From a virus, in the IMG/VR virus record IMGVR_UViG_3300025097_002333, positions 1 through 20,173 of that record: a stretch of 20,173 nt of DNA; one strand, given 5' to 3'. The translations under genes were made by a program, and so were the position numbers. The notes beneath the pieces are model-generated. The model did not search any database. It worked only from the letters and a program-made list of their open reading frames with translations, and was not told the DNA's origin. Positions 1 through 7,001 of the stretch are shown here, in pieces. Numbering within the stretch: the stretch's first letter is position 1; each line of letters opens with the position of its first letter.

Positions 1-275
1 CGGATTGCGTAATGGCTGGATCTTTTTTTGCAGGGTGTATTGACTCACCCGCAAAACATATTAACGGACGTAAGCAATATTATGGTAGTACGTCGTATAC
101 TCAAAAAAGAAATAAATTAAATTTTGTTGAAGGTAAACAAATAGAAATAGACTTAGCACCAGAATATAATATTAGATTAACAGAAATCGAAAAGGCTCTT
201 AAAAGCTCTATTTCATATGCAGGATGTAAAGATTTAAGTTGCCTAAGTGATACAAAGTTCATACAATTAAAGTGA
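1..275 (+). CDS. IMP dehydrogenase / GMP reductase family protein, C-terminal fragment (cut by window start)
   Basis: The gene enters from the left edge; the frame is open from base 3 and stops with TGA at 273-275. The visible part matches the C-terminal third of the IMPDH/GMP reductase TIM barrel. It opens with D-C-V-M-A-G-S-F-F-A-G, where the family has a DxVMxGSxxAG phosphate-binding strand and loop. A YYGSTS segment follows, like the YxGMxS flap. Near the end, LKSSISYAGCKDL resembles the family's LRSxxxYxGAxxL helix. The flap and tail look nearer to GMP reductase (NADPH-dependent GMP to IMP) than to IMPDH, but the catalytic Cys loop lies outside the window, so the reaction cannot be decided. 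One base separates it from the glutamine amidotransferase downstream, so the two are probably co-transcribed and may share a purine-related task. The ATG at 12 is internal, not the start. Confidence 0.72.
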   Translation, partial: DCVMAGSFFAGCIDSPAKHINGRKQYYGSTSYTQKRNKLNFVEGKQIEIDLAPEYNIRLTEIEKALKSSISYAGCKDLSCLSDTKFIQLK

Positions 276-276
276 T

Positions 277-915
277 ATGTGTGGAATTTTTGGCTCAACT
301 GATATTAAAACCTTTAGAGAGTTATCTACAAAAAACTCTGAAAGAGGTAATTTTGTACGTAGTGTAACAATGATATTCCCGGGAGGAATGAAAAACGACA
401 TTCGAGTAGCAACAAAATACGAACAAGATTTTGATAAACATATAGAAGAAAACCCTTTTTGTATATATTATCTAGGACATGTACAATCTCCTACATCAGA
501 AATTAGAACATTTGATGCTGATACTTCTCACCCATTTACATATAAAAATACATATTTAGCGCACAATGGAGTATTACAAAATTTTAATGAATTAAAAGAA
601 AAATATGAACTTAAAGGTAAAACAAATAAGGTTGATAGTAGCGTAATATTACCGTTGATATATATGTCTGGTATTAAAAACGCATTATCAGATCTTGAAG
701 GTACATTTGGATGTTGGATGTATTCGCCAAACATGGGTAGATTACAAATTTTTAGATCTGGGTCAACATTATTTACTGATGATAAATCTTTTAGTTCAAT
801 TCAACTACCTGGATGGAAATTAGTAGAAGAAGGAATAATATATGAGTTTAATTTTAGTAAAAATAAATTTTTAGAGAAACAAACGTTTGAATTAAATTCT
901 CCATTTTTTATATGA
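277..915 (+). CDS. Stand-alone class II glutamine amidotransferase (Ntn hydrolase)
   Basis: A 212-aa protein that is essentially only a glutaminase domain of the PurF/GlmS/AsnB class. These domains free ammonia from glutamine with an N-terminal cysteine. It starts M-C-G-I-F-G, so Cys2 becomes the nucleophile once Met is removed. Further family signatures are GHVQSPT (residues 67-73), AHNG (95-98, oxyanion Asn97-Gly98) and V-D-S-S-V (Asp120). The spacing fits PurF and GlmS glutaminase domains. The arginine that normally follows in GHxR and holds the glutamine carboxylate is Gln70 here. No synthetase, isomerase or PRTase domain is fused, so it must pass ammonia to another protein or act alone. 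It lies between the IMPDH/GMPR-like gene (1-base gap) and a glycosyltransferase (ATGA overlap). Purine or base modification, or amino-sugar synthesis, are both possible; the acceptor is unknown. Confidence 0.85.
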   Translation: MCGIFGSTDIKTFRELSTKNSERGNFVRSVTMIFPGGMKNDIRVATKYEQDFDKHIEENPFCIYYLGHVQSPTSEIRTFDADTSHPFTYKNTYLAHNGVLQNFNELKEKYELKGKTNKVDSSVILPLIYMSGIKNALSDLEGTFGCWMYSPNMGRLQIFRSGSTLFTDDKSFSSIQLPGWKLVEEGIIYEFNFSKNKFLEKQTFELNSPFFI

Positions 916-1613
916 AAACTTTAATAGCAGTGGCTACGCAAGCTACAACAGTTAAATTCAAAACTTCTAGATTATTTAAAAGCTTAGAGTTACATGAAAA
1001 TAATACTGTAACTACGTTTACCCTACAACCCACATATAAAAATATTAACGGATTATGTGCTGTTTATAATAATTATCTTACACCAAAGAATCTTAAAAAA
1101 TATGATTGTATTTTATTTGTTCATGATGACGTATTCATTGATAGTATAAATTTTTTAAAAGAAATTCGTAATTCATTTAAACGAGGGTTTGATGTTGTTG
1201 GAGTAGCTGGAGGTAGTAAATTACAAATCGAAAAGCCTTGCTTATGGCATATAATGTGTAAGCCGACTACTATATCCGGAATAGTATCACATTATGATAA
1301 TAATACAGATTATCGTCCAACTATATTTGGCAATACACCTAGAGAAGTAATATTATTAGATGGTGTATTTTTAGCTATTCGGACTAAATCTATCGCAAAG
1401 GAAAAAATAAAATTTGATACTAATATAAAAGGATTTCATCATTATGATTTAAAATTTTGCTTAGACTGTCATTTAGCCGGGTTGCGCTTAACTACTGCCC
1501 CTATTCACATTATTCACGAATCTCCTGGGCTACTCAACCACACAGAAGAGTATAGCAAATCCGAAGATTACTTCTATAATACTCTGCTAGAATATGCTAA
1601 CAAACGAAAGTAA
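912..1613 (+). CDS. Glycosyltransferase, GT-A / GT2-like
   Basis: A 233-aa protein with a small GT-A glycosyltransferase layout. The N-terminal strand is KTLIAVAT. A DxD-like metal site is in ILFVHDDVFI (HDD at 71-73). ILLDGVFLAIR (around 147-157) fits the acceptor or sugar-binding strand. GFHHYDLKFCLDCHLAG (174-190) matches the conserved 'GFHxYDxDxCL' helix of the Pfam 'glycosyltransferase like family' related to GT2 (PF13712, from memory), followed by IHIIHES. It probably transfers a sugar from a nucleotide donor; acceptor and sugar cannot be read. It overlaps the amidotransferase stop by 4 bases (ATGA) and the helicase start by 20 bases. The rhamnose-type genes further on could supply its donor. 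Confidence 0.75.
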   Translation: MKTLIAVATQATTVKFKTSRLFKSLELHENNTVTTFTLQPTYKNINGLCAVYNNYLTPKNLKKYDCILFVHDDVFIDSINFLKEIRNSFKRGFDVVGVAGGSKLQIEKPCLWHIMCKPTTISGIVSHYDNNTDYRPTIFGNTPREVILLDGVFLAIRTKSIAKEKIKFDTNIKGFHHYDLKFCLDCHLAGLRLTTAPIHIIHESPGLLNHTEEYSKSEDYFYNTLLEYANKRK

Positions 1614-2940
1614 TTATTTAGACATAGATCTCGAATATTTAGAAAAAGTAGTTTTTAAGAATTGTCTTGAAGATGAACTTTATTTAAATTCTGTTATTGA
1701 TAATCTTAATTATAAATTCTTTAAAAATAAAGATTTTCAGCAAATAATTAAAATAATACAAGCTCTTTATCAAAAAAACAACAGACGTCCTACACGTACA
1801 GAATTAGAATTATATCTAAACACTTCACAACTTAAAGAACATTATCAATCAAGTAAAAAAATTACTGACGGTCTAAAAGTAGAATTATCTAATGATATTC
1901 TATTTTCGTATACAGAAAAATTCTTACAAGAACAAGCTGTATTTAATACATTCTTAGAAATTGTTGATAATAAAGAAAGGAATGTAAAAAGTATTCATGA
2001 TAAATTTTCAAAAGCATGTAATATTTCTATTACTACAAACGTAGGTCATAATTATTTTAAAGATGTAGAACAACATATCACTGATCTAACAACGCGTGAA
2101 GAAAAGATTAAAACCGGATGGGAATGGCTTGATACCAGATTAGGAGGAGGTTTCTTAGAGCAGGGTCGTAGTATGTATATATTTGCAGGCCCTACTAATG
2201 TAGGTAAATCTATATTTTTAAGTAATATAGCAAGTAATGCCGCCGCAGAAGATAAAAATGTTTTAGTTGTTTCTCTTGAAATGTCAGAAATGATTTACTG
2301 TAAAAGAATTACATCTAAACTTACTGGATTACCTATAAATCATTTAGATGATCATTTAGAGGAATTAAGAGAAAAAGTAGGTAAATTTAAAATGACTCAT
2401 CCTAGAGCAAATATAATAATTAAAGAATTTGCTCCGAGTTCAATTACACCACTACAATTAGAAGGATTTATAAAAAAGTTAATAAATAAAAAATTTAAAC
2501 CTGATATCATAGTACTTGATTATTTAAATCTTTTAGCAAGTACATATGGTAATAATTCATACGAACGTATTAAAAGTATTTCTGAACAAATAAGAGCAAT
2601 GTCATATACTTTTGAATGTCCTATTGTATCCGCTACACAAGTAAATAGAACAGGATACGGAAACAATGCTAACGGTCCTGGGTTAGAGGCTATTGGAGAG
2701 AGCTATGGATTAGGAGCTACTGCAGATGTTATTGTAAGTATTTGGAGAACAGAAGAAGACGAGGAAGATAATGCACTTCATATGGGTATTATTAAAAACC
2801 GTTTTGGCTCTAATACAGGTAGCACTAGAGTTTCTATAGATTACAATACTCTTACTCTTACAGAAAATACAAGCCTCAATGTTAATGAAGATGTTAACAC
2901 TGCGGAAAATGACGCTGTACAATTCGGAAGAGTAATGTAA
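1594..2940 (+). CDS. 41: Replicative DNA helicase, DnaB-like (T4 gp41)
   Basis: A 448-aa RecA-fold hexameric helicase, slightly shorter than T4 gp41 (about 475 aa). It unwinds the fork 5' to 3' on the lagging strand and works with primase gp61, loader gp59 and SSB gp32, all present in this window. Walker A is GPTNVGKS (199-206), the catalytic Glu is in VVSLEM (Glu229), Walker B is IIVLDYLNLL (305-314), and the DnaB-type SATQVNR motif sits at 346-352. The first 150 residues are a helical N-terminal domain. The start at 1594 overlaps the glycosyltransferase end by 20 bases and gives a natural N-terminus. The C-terminus (last 30 residues) is Asn/Thr/Asp-rich and probably disordered. Confidence 0.93.
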   Translation: MLTNESNYLDIDLEYLEKVVFKNCLEDELYLNSVIDNLNYKFFKNKDFQQIIKIIQALYQKNNRRPTRTELELYLNTSQLKEHYQSSKKITDGLKVELSNDILFSYTEKFLQEQAVFNTFLEIVDNKERNVKSIHDKFSKACNISITTNVGHNYFKDVEQHITDLTTREEKIKTGWEWLDTRLGGGFLEQGRSMYIFAGPTNVGKSIFLSNIASNAAAEDKNVLVVSLEMSEMIYCKRITSKLTGLPINHLDDHLEELREKVGKFKMTHPRANIIIKEFAPSSITPLQLEGFIKKLINKKFKPDIIVLDYLNLLASTYGNNSYERIKSISEQIRAMSYTFECPIVSATQVNRTGYGNNANGPGLEAIGESYGLGATADVIVSIWRTEEDEEDNALHMGIIKNRFGSNTGSTRVSIDYNTLTLTENTSLNVNEDVNTAENDAVQFGRVM

Positions 2941-2949
2941 ATATTGGCA

Positions 2950-3843
2950 ATGGCGAAGAATGAAATAATTTTTACTGATCTTGACCTCGACGGATGTTGT
3001 AGTTATTTAATTTATACATGGTTTAAACAAGTTAAACCAAAAGCTGTAACATTAAAAGTTTCTAACATACGCGAGAAATTATTAGGCTGGCTTAATTACA
3101 ATAAAATTGAAGATTATAAAAGGGTATATTTCTTTGACTTGGACACTACAGAAGTTAAAGATTTAATAGATAAAAATAATGTACTTATTTTTGATCACCA
3201 CAAATCCCATGAAGATGATTATTCATTTGCTAAAACATATATTGATGTAAACCAAACATCATGCAGTAAACATTTATATCAAATACTCAATCACATATAT
3301 CCAAACATAAATCTAACTAACGAACAAAAAAAACTAATTACATTTGCTGATGATTATGATTGTTATGAATTAAAATATCCTGAAAGTAATAAATTAAATT
3401 TTTATCTTTGGTATAAAAATGGTGATAAATTACAAAATTTTATTAATGATTTTGAAAATGGATTTTTTGGTTTCACAAATGAACAAAATAAAATAATTAG
3501 TTATCATTTTTATAAATTTAAAAAAATGAGAGAAAGTATAGATTTGTTTAAAGCGAAACTTTCTATAGCAGGAAAACAATACAATTTTATTAGTACATTT
3601 GCCAATGAATATATTAATGACCTAGGTCAACATATAGTTGATACTTATGAATGTGATGTATGTATGATGATTAATTTAAAAAACAATAGAGTATATCTTC
3701 GTAGAAATAGAAATATAGACTTTAATTTAAGTAAATTTGCAAAAAAAATATGTGACGGAGGAGGTCATGAATATGCAGCCGGTGGTGTATTAAACGATAA
3801 TGTACTAACTTTAAGTAAGCAATTTGAACCGTTAAATGGATGA
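2950..3843 (+). CDS. DHH/DHHA1-family phosphoesterase
   Basis: A 297-aa protein (299 if the TTG at 2944 is used; the ATG at 2950 gives MAKNEIIF and is preferred). Family motifs in order: TDLDLDG near the N-terminus (metal-binding DxD), FFDLDT, the name-giving DHHKS, and a later ADDYD. The C-terminal DHHA1 part carries GGGHEYAAGG, the substrate-binding glycine/histidine motif. Such enzymes are Mn-dependent: RecJ-type 5' ssDNA exonucleases, NrnA-type nano-RNases, or cyclic-dinucleotide and pyrophosphate hydrolases. Length and two-domain form fit NrnA-like enzymes better than full RecJ. It sits between helicase gp41 and gp33/59/32, so a role in replication, recombination or oligonucleotide recycling is the simplest reading. 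Cleavage of a defence signal nucleotide is possible but unsupported. Confidence 0.85.
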   Translation: MAKNEIIFTDLDLDGCCSYLIYTWFKQVKPKAVTLKVSNIREKLLGWLNYNKIEDYKRVYFFDLDTTEVKDLIDKNNVLIFDHHKSHEDDYSFAKTYIDVNQTSCSKHLYQILNHIYPNINLTNEQKKLITFADDYDCYELKYPESNKLNFYLWYKNGDKLQNFINDFENGFFGFTNEQNKIISYHFYKFKKMRESIDLFKAKLSIAGKQYNFISTFANEYINDLGQHIVDTYECDVCMMINLKNNRVYLRRNRNIDFNLSKFAKKICDGGGHEYAAGGVLNDNVLTLSKQFEPLNG

Positions 3844-4111
3844 TCCATATACAATTTTAGAAAAAAAAGATAATATACATATATTTTTATCTTTATGTAG
3901 TTTTATTTCTATCTGTGAAAATAAAAAAATTAATCTTGCAAATGTGTTTTTATTAGTTCTCAAAGAAAATAGATATAGAGAGTTATTTAAAAAATTATTA
4001 GAATTGGATAGTAATTATGATTTAATCAAAATATTCTTACATCATGAACCATATTTATATAAAAGTAAATATATAACTAAATTTCTTAAAAAAAATTCTA
4101 TAGACTTATGA
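3836..4111 (+). CDS. Small protein in the gp33 position (possible late-transcription coactivator)
   Basis: A 91-aa, Lys/Leu/Asn-rich, mostly helical protein (N-terminus M-D-D-P-Y-T-I-L-E). I see no motif that names it by itself. It directly precedes a gp59-like gene and gp32, and in T4 the order of transcription is 33-59-32. T4 gp33 (about 112 aa) links the RNA polymerase beta flap to the gp45 clamp for late transcription. The size and place fit. The C-terminus (FLKKNSIDL) is only loosely like the hydrophobic clamp-binding tail of T4 gp33 (LDFLL), so the call is synteny-led. It overlaps the DHH gene by 8 bases and the next gene by 4 (ATGA). The phage uses TATAAATA-type late promoters, so a gp33 function is expected somewhere in the genome. 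Confidence 0.45.
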   Translation: MDDPYTILEKKDNIHIFLSLCSFISICENKKINLANVFLLVLKENRYRELFKKLLELDSNYDLIKIFLHHEPYLYKSKYITKFLKKNSIDL

Positions 4112-4749
4112 GTACATTATCAGTGTTTGAAAAGAACATATATAATATGTATCTTAAAGCTGCTAGAAATAATAAAGGGTTCACTCCTCGAAAAGACTTT
4201 CAAAAATTAGATGATACAAAATATACTTTACTCAAAAAAATATCACATATTTTAAAAAACAAAAAAATAGAACCAACTATTTTTTTTGATGCACCATATA
4301 AATTATATTCAGAAAAATATATACCTCTTAATTTTTACAGTACATTCAATGCTATTTCTACATATAAGAAATACACAACAGAGATAGAATTAACAAACCC
4401 CGACCACCAGTTTAATATTAATAGACTAAGAAATAGCTTTAAATTTATTTACGATACATGTATTGAGCGTGAGTTAACAAGTTGCAATCAATATCTCGAC
4501 ACTCAGTCAGGAATATATCCTGATTTTATTTTAGATTTAAAACAAGGTGATATCACTTATTATTCTTTACTATCACTTAATATATCAGAAAAAAATATTA
4601 AGCTAGAAAAAAATATAGTTGAATTTGTATGTGATAGCTTTTATAATACTCTAAGTAGTTTGAGATCGAGATATACATTTTCGAAAAAAATCAAACCTTT
4701 GGGAATAAAATTAACTAATACTATAAATAAAATATTAAAAAGAAAATGA
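4108..4749 (+). CDS. 59: DNA helicase loader, T4 gp59-like
   Basis: A 213-aa basic helical protein, almost the length of T4 gp59 (217 aa) and in the T4 position just before gp32. T4 gp59 binds forks and gp32 and loads the gp41 helicase. By eye it follows the gp59 plan. The N-terminal half has a 'YxLLKKISHILKNKKIEP...FF' helix block, where T4 has 'YFFQKLSEKYKLKELALIF'. An aromatic segment LNFYSTF follows (T4 has a similar FYREYI). In the C-terminal half, PDFILDLKQGDITYYSLL resembles T4 SYIFKLLQSNIISFETFIL. Identity is low, so the call combines pattern and synteny. It overlaps its upstream and downstream neighbours by ATGA. An exact late promoter motif for gp32 lies inside its last codons. Confidence 0.66.
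   Translation: MSTLSVFEKNIYNMYLKAARNNKGFTPRKDFQKLDDTKYTLLKKISHILKNKKIEPTIFFDAPYKLYSEKYIPLNFYSTFNAISTYKKYTTEIELTNPDHQFNINRLRNSFKFIYDTCIERELTSCNQYLDTQSGIYPDFILDLKQGDITYYSLLSLNISEKNIKLEKNIVEFVCDSFYNTLSSLRSRYTFSKKIKPLGIKLTNTINKILKRK
4722..4729 (+). promoter_or_regulatory. T4-type late promoter for gp32 (TATAAATA)
   Basis: An exact TATAAATA lies within the last codons of the gp59-like gene, 16 bases before the gp32 ATG at 4746. In T4 this octamer is the gp55-sigma late promoter. It would let gp32 be made late, apart from the upstream genes. No clear Shine-Dalgarno lies between it and the ATG; only an A-rich stretch with AAGAAA. Confidence 0.5.
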
Positions 4750-5600
4750 CAACGAATATGTTTGAATCAATTAGAGGCGCGATGGCCAAGACCTCGCAAC
4801 AGAATTCAACTAGCAATATTATGCGATTGAAGCCTGGTAACACATATGTATTACGACTTGTACCTTTTGTGAAAGATCCTAGTAAGACATTTTTTCACTA
4901 TTACTCACATGGATGGGTTAGTGAGATGACAGGACAATTTCAAAGTGCAATTAGTCCACAAACATGGGGAGAAAGGGATCCTATTGCAGAGGCTCGATAT
5001 AGGCTTTCCCGTACTGGCTCTGAAGAGGAGAAAGAAAAGGCGAGAGCTTTAAACCGTAAGGAAAATTGGCTCGTTAATGTTTATGTAGTAAAAGATCCAG
5101 ATAATCCCGAGAATGAAGGTAAAGTGAAAATTCTCAGATTCGGTCGACAATTGCATAAAATTGTAATGGAGGCAATGGAAGGAGAAGATGCAGATGAATT
5201 CGGTGAAAGGATCTTTGATCTTTCGAAAGAAGGTTGTAGTTTTCGAGTTAAAGTTGAAGAGCAAGGCGGGTATCCGACATATGTAAGTTCTCGATTTGCT
5301 AGTCCTTCTCAAATCTCAGGAGTAACAGATAGTACTATTAAAGATGTTTACGATCAAACATTTGATTTAGAGAATGTTTTTCCTGTTAAAAGCTATGATG
5401 AACTGCAAACAATGCTCAATGAGCATTATCATGGAACGACAGATACTACTGAAAGCAGTGATCCTCAACCACCCGCAAATACATCAGTGGAAGAGGATGA
5501 CTTAAATTTTGATGACTTAGAATCAACACCAAAAAATGATTCTAAATCATCTGCTATTGACGATGATAAAGTTAAAGAACTGCTTGATACATTAGAATAA
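4746..5600 (+). CDS. 32: Single-stranded DNA-binding protein, T4 gp32-like
   Basis: A 284-aa homologue of T4 gp32 (301 aa), which coats ssDNA at the fork and recruits gp59 and other partners. Strong matches in the OB-fold core: NRKENWLVNVYVVKDP (residues 103-118; T4 has YWANILVVKDP), PENEGKVKILRFGRQ (121-135; T4 PENEGKVFKYRFGKK), and CSFRVKVEEQGGYPTY. The tail is acidic, ending DDKVKELLDTLE, like T4's DDTDLDDLLNDL protein-interaction tail. Unlike T4, the zinc ligands are missing: the His at 55 remains, but the three cysteines are replaced across ISPQTWGERDP (69-79), and Cys164 is the only cysteine. The start at 4746 overlaps gp59 by ATGA; Met5 (4758) is an alternative. Base composition is less AT-rich than the flanking genes, as expected of a highly expressed protein. 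Confidence 0.93.
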   Translation: MTTNMFESIRGAMAKTSQQNSTSNIMRLKPGNTYVLRLVPFVKDPSKTFFHYYSHGWVSEMTGQFQSAISPQTWGERDPIAEARYRLSRTGSEEEKEKARALNRKENWLVNVYVVKDPDNPENEGKVKILRFGRQLHKIVMEAMEGEDADEFGERIFDLSKEGCSFRVKVEEQGGYPTYVSSRFASPSQISGVTDSTIKDVYDQTFDLENVFPVKSYDELQTMLNEHYHGTTDTTESSDPQPPANTSVEEDDLNFDDLESTPKNDSKSSAIDDDKVKELLDTLE

Positions 5601-5603
5601 AAC

Positions 5604-5984
5604 ATGGATCTCAACGAGGATGATACAGTAAAAATGTTTGTTCATCAAATGAACACTCACGCAAAATCTTTGAATAAAGATATTATTCAAAAAAGTGCAA
5701 CAATGCAAAACATTCCAGTTGACAATAAAATATATGAAGCTCCTGAACCTGCGCATCAACCGCCACGACATCAACCACCACAGCAACTATATCAACAACC
5801 GACCGTGGTACCGCCACAAATGACTGGAGATCCCGCTCTATTAAATAACCTGATAGAGCGGGTATCTTCTGTTGAAAAACAAATCACTAAATTTATAAAC
5901 TTAATTGAACGCCGAGTTGCAAAAAATGCAAAAGAAATTAATATACGAATCAAATTAGACAATGATTCTACCAATAAAGAATAA
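5604..5984 (+). CDS. Pro/Gln-rich small protein with C-terminal coiled coil, unknown function
   Basis: A 126-aa protein between gp32 and gp45, three bases after the gp32 stop and overlapping the gp45 start by 23 bases. Residues 1-40 are polar. Residues 47-73 are low complexity, rich in Pro, Gln and His. Residues about 78-112 have hydrophobic spacing typical of a short coiled coil (LLNNLIERVSSVEKQITKF and onward). It could be a small multimeric adaptor. I do not recognise a family. A 10-bp perfect hairpin lies in its coding sequence at 5832-5862. The position inside a replisome gene block suggests a link to replication, but that is inference only. Confidence 0.7.
   Translation: MDLNEDDTVKMFVHQMNTHAKSLNKDIIQKSATMQNIPVDNKIYEAPEPAHQPPRHQPPQQLYQQPTVVPPQMTGDPALLNNLIERVSSVEKQITKFINLIERRVAKNAKEINIRIKLDNDSTNKE
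5832..5862 (+). other. Perfect 10-bp inverted repeat with 11-base loop inside a gene
   Basis: CCCGCTCTAT (5832-5841) is followed after 11 bases by its exact reverse complement ATAGAGCGGG (5853-5862). The GC-rich stem base stands out in AT-rich DNA. No U-run follows (TATCTTCTG), so it is not a usual intrinsic terminator. It lies in the small gene between gp32 and gp45 and may form an mRNA hairpin that stops exonucleases or affects coupling to gp45. Confidence 0.6.
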
Positions 5985-6693
5985 AGATAATTTTATTCAA
6001 AATTTTCTTAATCCCGTATCAAGATTAAACTCATCCGCAACGCTGAATGTATGCGATAATATATCAACTATTGTTCATAATAATTCTAATATTTTTCTTA
6101 AAGCAATATATGATATAAGCTGGGATGATCATCCAGAAGAAAGTACTATATGTCTACCAGATACAGTAAAATTAATTAAAATTTTATCGTGTTTAGATGA
6201 AGATAATATACATCTTAAAATAGAAAAAAATCATATAAAATACGATAGTAAATATAACAGATTTACATATCATTTATTTGATGATAGTCTAATTAATAGT
6301 AATCCTTTCGATTTTAACAAAATTAATAATATTACATTTGATACAAAATTTAAATTAACAAAAGAAAAAAATAGTACGATATTAAAAGCATTACCGTTTG
6401 TAACAGAATCTAGCAAAATATATATTAAAACTGAAAATACAAATGTATATGCTGAATTATCAGATAAAAAATTACAAAATGTAGACAGCTATACCACTCT
6501 ATTAGCAGACTCTTATGATGGAGAGGATTTAGATTATGAGCTAATTTTAGATATAGAATTATTTAGACTCATATCTACATTGAATTTTAATAACGCAATT
6601 GTTAATATAAATAACCAATATAAAATGCTCATGGTGAAAATTAACATTGATAATAGTGACTTAACATTTGTTAGTACAAGTTATAAGAACTAA
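5962..6693 (+). CDS. 45: DNA polymerase sliding clamp, T4 gp45-like
   Basis: A 243-aa protein of the size of T4 gp45 (228 aa), the trimeric ring that tethers polymerase and, with gp33 and gp55, activates late promoters. The fit is best in the C-terminal half. LLADSYDGEDLDYELILDIE (about 182-201) lines up with T4 'YSLTLGDYDGENTFNFIINM', followed by an NINNQYKMLMVKINID strand as in T4 'GNYKLLLWAKG'. The N-terminal half follows the two-domain beta plan with a LPDTVKLIKILSCLDED helix, where T4 has the DLNGFLGILSLVNDD helix. It is very rich in Asn, Ile and Lys, in line with local AT content. It starts 23 bases inside the preceding gene and its stop overlaps the next start (TAATG). Clamp-loader genes 44 and 62 do not follow, unlike T4. 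Confidence 0.78.
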   Translation: MILPIKNKDNFIQNFLNPVSRLNSSATLNVCDNISTIVHNNSNIFLKAIYDISWDDHPEESTICLPDTVKLIKILSCLDEDNIHLKIEKNHIKYDSKYNRFTYHLFDDSLINSNPFDFNKINNITFDTKFKLTKEKNSTILKALPFVTESSKIYIKTENTNVYAELSDKKLQNVDSYTTLLADSYDGEDLDYELILDIELFRLISTLNFNNAIVNINNQYKMLMVKINIDNSDLTFVSTSYKN

Positions 6694-7001
6694 TGAAAAA
6701 TAAAGTTACCACGTGTGGGTATTTTATCAAACGATTAAGAGATAACGGATATACTGTAAATAGAATTTTTTCTGATTATACTTCTGAAGATCCGCGGCGG
6801 TGGACAATAATGATTAACCCGATAACAAATGCCTTATATATAACTTGTTATGTTAATTATGACTGGAGTGGAGATTCTAAGTTTGAGCTAAATGACGGCA
6901 ATCACTTCAAAAACTTTCATTTAAGAACAGATAGTATGGAAGTTATTATGACTAAATTAATTGAAAAAGATATTACACCTAATGAAAAAAGTAATTCCTA
7001 A
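6693..7001 (+). CDS. Conserved-looking 102-aa phage protein, unknown function
   Basis: Starts in the TAATG overlap with the clamp stop. It has a well-structured composition: CGYFIKRLRDNGYTVNRIF, then DPRRWTIMINP, then ITCYVNYDWSGDSKFELNDG. This suggests a small alpha/beta fold of the kind kept among marine T4-like phages, although I cannot name it. No membrane segment and no metal-binding pattern are visible. The position after gp45 may hint at a replication or regulatory role (T4 has regA in this region), but there is no visible sequence likeness to RegA. Confidence 0.7.
   Translation: MKNKVTTCGYFIKRLRDNGYTVNRIFSDYTSEDPRRWTIMINPITNALYITCYVNYDWSGDSKFELNDGNHFKNFHLRTDSMEVIMTKLIEKDITPNEKSNS

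Noticed and set aside
2480-2487. AATAAATA on the plus strand within the helicase gene
   Set aside because: No gene start within a plausible distance; AT-rich chance match.
5049-5312. 87-aa minus-strand ORF within gp32
   Set aside because: Antisense to the conserved OB-fold region of gp32.
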